Positions 23,533 through 25,731 of a stretch of DNA of 25,731 bases are shown one piece after another. A program made the position numbers and the translations under genes. Position 1 is the first letter of the stretch. Each line of letters opens with the position of its first letter. The DNA comes from Ichthyophonus hoferi (taxonomy: Eukaryota > Opisthokonta > Ichthyosporea > Ichthyophonida > Ichthyophonidae): the NCBI GenBank assembly GCA_002751075.1, contig NAOQ01000687.1, positions 10,566 through 36,296 of the forward strand, in the 5' to 3' direction. The notes beneath the pieces are model-generated. The model searched no databases. It worked only from the letters and a program-made list of their open reading frames with translations, and had not been told where the DNA came from.

Positions 23533-25308
23533 GTATATATAAGTATAGATATTATTCTATACTACACTACAACCACACTACCCTATAATGTAGCTATAGA
23601 CAGTATACCATACTAATACACTAAAGTATGCTATATTGATACATATACTATACTATACTATACTATACTACACTACATTATATATATAGGTATACTTATT
23701 ATATTATGCTATGCTAGGGTAGAGTATACGATATTTTAGTATATTGCATCATATCCGATCTTATACTATCCAATTATATTTCATCATGTTACATTATATT
23801 GTATTTTATTGCATTTTATTGCATTATATTGTATTATATTGCATCTTATTAGATTATATTGTAGCAAACATATAATATAATATACTTTCCTATTATATTA
23901 TATCCTATCCTATTATATCTTGTTCTATCCTATCCTATCCTATTATATTGCATTATATTTCATTATATTGCATGATCTTATATCCTATCCAACTATATTA
24001 TAGTATATCTTATTATATTATATTATATCATATCCTATTATATCTTATCTTATTATATTATATTATGTCATATCCTATTATATCTTACCCAATTATATTA
24101 TATTATGTCATATTCTATTATATCTTATCTTGTTATATTATATTATGTCATATTCTATTATATCTTACCTTATTATATTATATTATGTCATATTCTATTA
24201 TATCTTATCTTATTATATTATATTATTTCATATTCTATTTTATCCTATCTTATTATATTATATTATGTCATATTATATTATATCTTATCTTATTATATTA
24301 TATTATTTCATATTCTATTATATCCTATCTTATTATATTATATCATATCCTATTGTATCATACTTTATTTTATTATACATTACCCCATGGCATATATTTT
24401 CGTTTCAATCATATTTTTCCATATTATTTCATGTTGCATTATATTATATGCTATCACAAAAATACCTTATAGTTTATGCAAACAATAAGAATTCAATTTT
24501 ACAATAAAATTTAAATTAATATTTCAAGATACTACTATTAACAAATCCCTTTTAAACTCCATAGCCGATAACCAGTGGATCCTATTGGATGTTTCAAATA
24601 AACCTACGGGGCTATATGGACATACTATGGTTAGTTATAAAGATGCGTTGTACTTATATGGAGGGTATGATGGCATGATAAGGGACCAATTAATGACCTT
24701 TAAATTAGGTAATTCAGGCATGTATGTATGGATATATTATGTACCTATTATACGAATAGTATATATATATATATTTATATATATATTTTAAATCTATTGT
24801 ATTTAATTTATGAATATTATATATATATATATATATATCTATTATGAATCTATTGTAATATTATAAATATATATTAGCTATAAAAATACGTTGTATATGT
24901 ATGGATGGTGTGATAGCATGATAAGGGATCAATTAGGGACATTTAAATTAGGTATGTGAGGTATGAATGGCTATATATATATATATATATGAATCCATCT
25001 ATCGTTCTCTCTCTCTATCTACCCCATATTCTTTCTCACATCATAGTAATACATGATACCAACCCAATCAAACCCTCCTCTTCATTACTATCACTCTTTC
25101 TATCCAATCAGGAGATTGCTCTCAGTACACCACCTACCAATCATGTGCCAGTACTGGCTGCCATTGGTGTAATGCTAGCCCAACGACTAGCTGTGTATCT
25201 CCAAGCCAATCATTACTAACCTGCCCTCCCCATGATGACCAAATTATCAACGACATTGAACCTGACCAAAAGCGAATAAAATGCTACAGAGCCCTAAACT
25301 GCCTAGAT
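18501..25308 (+). CDS. Attractin-like multidomain receptor (signal peptide-EGF-CUB-EGF-EGF-kelch-PSI), 3'-partial
   Basis: Ten exons (18501-18994, 19445-19629, 20165-20283, 20745-20854, 21625-21875, 22256-22386, 22658-22773, 23235-23350, 24565-24708, 25112-25308) join with matching phases into 621 codons; the gene then runs past the window. Residues 1-21 are a signal peptide. C24-C52 is EGF-like. About 52-165 is a CUB domain with TECNYDHVNIYDGDS and a later TSD, fitting a calcium-binding CUB. About 166-232 holds two Cys-rich EGF-like modules (CPNNCGKRGICINGKCRC...). About 238-555 forms roughly six kelch blades (MYVFGG, ILICGG, IIIHGG, IYIYGG, LYLYGG). About 556-600 is a PSI domain (DCSQYTTYQSC..GCHWC). 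Several N-glycosylation sequons are present, including NVT at 35 and NTT at 61. Order and motifs match attractin and attractin-like proteins, which are secreted or membrane-anchored glycoproteins. MEGF8 is a related alternative. The C-lectin, laminin-EGF and membrane parts of attractins would be downstream, outside the window. Confidence 0.9.
19110..19400 (+). repeat. ATCATAT/ATACC pentamer-like tract in intron 1
   Basis: A low-complexity tract of TATAT, CATAT, ATACC and ATCAT units fills most of the intron between the CUB exon and the EGF exon of the attractin-like gene. Its minus-strand Met/Tyr/Ile-rich open frame is an artefact. Confidence 0.8.
21975..22160. repeat. TATAATATAATA-rich tract in intron
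   Basis: Imperfect TATAA/TATAATA units with scattered G fill much of the intron between the attractin-like exons 21625-21875 and 22256-22386. Confidence 0.75.
23020..23050. repeat. ATT triplet run
   Basis: A short run of ATT triplets (about 23023-23045) directly abutting the 40-bp tandem repeat that starts at 23051, in the intron before exon 23235. Confidence 0.75.
23051..23160 (+). repeat. 40-bp tandem repeat, two exact units and a partial third
   Basis: Units 23051-23090 and 23091-23130 are identical (TATAATAGTATAATTG ... GATATAGTAG), and a third begins at 23131 and decays after about 28 bases. Exact identity in otherwise diverged surroundings points to a recent duplication or slippage event. 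Confidence 0.92.
23425..23990 (+). repeat. TACAC/TACCC and TATCC pentamer tracts with AT runs
   Basis: CTACA, CTACC and CTACT pentamers (23425-23507) are followed by an AT run to about 23531. TACTA/TATAC pentamers (23648-23675) and TATTG/TATCC pentamers (23780-23990) follow. All lie in the 1.2-kb intron between exons 23235-23350 and 24565-24708. The plus strand is very poor in G for most of this stretch. Confidence 0.85.
24001..24360 (+). repeat. 40-bp satellite, about nine units
   Basis: Nine 40-base units start at 24001, 24041, 24081 and so on to 24321. The consensus begins TATCTTATCTTATTATATTA and continues TATTATGTCATATTCTATTA. The first and last units are the most degraded. Because 40 is not divisible by 3 and the unit has no stop in any plus-strand frame, all three plus frames stay open, giving three overlapping Tyr/Ile/Leu/Ser pseudo-proteins. 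Confidence 0.95.
24878..24951 (+). pseudogene. Decayed partial duplicate of the kelch exon 24565-24708
   Basis: About 74 bases repeat the 3' part of the preceding exon. The parent encodes YLYGGYDGMIRDQLMTFKL and this copy reads YMYGWCDSMIRDQLGTFKL in the matching frame, followed by the same TTAG|GTA donor-like end. The flanking ATCTATTGTA blocks (about 24792 and 24849) are also similar, so the duplication probably includes intron. The upstream AG (24876-24877) would put the copy out of frame with the previous exon, and one Gly of the GG kelch pair is lost. I read it as a dead exon fragment and exclude it from the coding sequence. Confidence 0.75.
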
Positions 25309-25731
25309 GTAAGTGGTTGATAATAACATAAACCAATGATAGTAACCATAAAATTCAATTCCATACCCTCTTAACACACAATTAGAGCTATAGCATTCTT
25401 TCCATTGCATTTTACCTGAATATTGGATTTATTACAACACTATGAGTTTATATTTCTTTTTAAAGGGAGTGGTAGCTATGAATATGAAATTCAATCTCAT
25501 GTTCTATTCTAGTAGACTATATTACACTCTATTATATTTCATTATACTCGATTATAATATAGTATAATATATCTCACTATACTTTACCCCAGTATACTAT
25601 TTTATTGCACTACACTATATCCTATCCTAAAATACTATCCCTGCACCCTCAGTGTCAGAGGCTCTCTTTGTTTCATTATACTATACTCTATATTCTATTA
25701 CATTTTGTTTTATTATATTATACTCTATATT
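25309..25731 (+). other. Intron of the attractin-like gene running off the window
   Basis: It begins with the donor GTAAGT after the last PSI exon. ATTATACTC pentamer-like units dominate from about 25515 to the end. No convincing further exon was seen. Confidence 0.6.

Noticed and set aside
23948-24507. Three overlapping plus-strand open frames of 125-174 residues rich in Tyr, Ile, Leu and Ser
   Set aside because: They are the three translations of one 40-bp stop-free satellite inside an intron and have no protein-like composition or conservation.
25466-25558. Possible next attractin-like exon after TTTTTAAAG
   Set aside because: The open frame lacks the cysteines expected after a PSI domain and soon becomes Tyr/Leu/Ile low-complexity sequence.
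1-25731. CRISPR arrays, bacterial operons or a novel defence-type system
   Set aside because: The sequence is eukaryotic with spliceosomal introns. The tandem repeats have no spacer structure, and the genes present are ordinary conserved families.

Overview
The window is AT-rich nuclear DNA from an intron-bearing eukaryote. The three protein genes (a G3BP/Rasputin-like RNA-binding protein, ribosomal protein uL2/RPL8 and an attractin-like receptor), their GT-AG introns of about 200-1200 bases and a eukaryotic tRNA-Gly(GCC) point to an opisthokont. The attractin domain order (signal peptide, EGF, CUB, EGF, EGF, kelch repeats, PSI) suggests an animal or a close unicellular relative such as an ichthyosporean. 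An early-branching fungus is not excluded, because the RPL8 sequence reads partly fungus- or plant-like. The organism assignment is inference.

Layout: 1-3671 holds the 3' part of a plus-strand G3BP-like gene in five visible exons; its N-terminal NTF2-like domain would lie upstream of the window. 3672-6428 is non-coding, with a G-poor pentamer tract (about 5135-5595) and the first copy of a dispersed repeat (about 5813-6140). A minus-strand tRNA-Gly sits at 6429-6499. 7400-9900 is noncoding or decayed, with a Copia-like LTR-retroelement fossil at about 8050-9850. 10188-10212 is an assembly gap inside an AT microsatellite. 10940-12890 carries two more copies of the dispersed repeat and a pair of diverged inverted arms. 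13472-15742 is a complete RPL8 gene with a likely 5'TOP leader. 15743-18500 is AT-rich spacer. 18501 to the end of the window is the 5' part of the attractin-like gene, in ten exons that join in frame into 621 codons; the gene runs off the right edge.

The three protein genes lie on the plus strand but show no functional link: one is a stress-granule or RNA-regulation type protein, one a core ribosomal protein, one a secreted or membrane glycoprotein. The introns and spacers are rich in strand-biased simple repeats (ATTGT, TTCCTA, TACTA/TATCC, 40-bp satellites and a 36-bp pure-pyrimidine minisatellite), which generate many long but meaningless open frames. I found no clear undescribed biological system. 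The points most worth a second look are a decayed partial copy of a kelch exon in the attractin-like gene, an intronic tandem duplication that carries a second splice-acceptor-like site, the pyrimidine minisatellite abutting an acceptor, and the three-copy repeat family.
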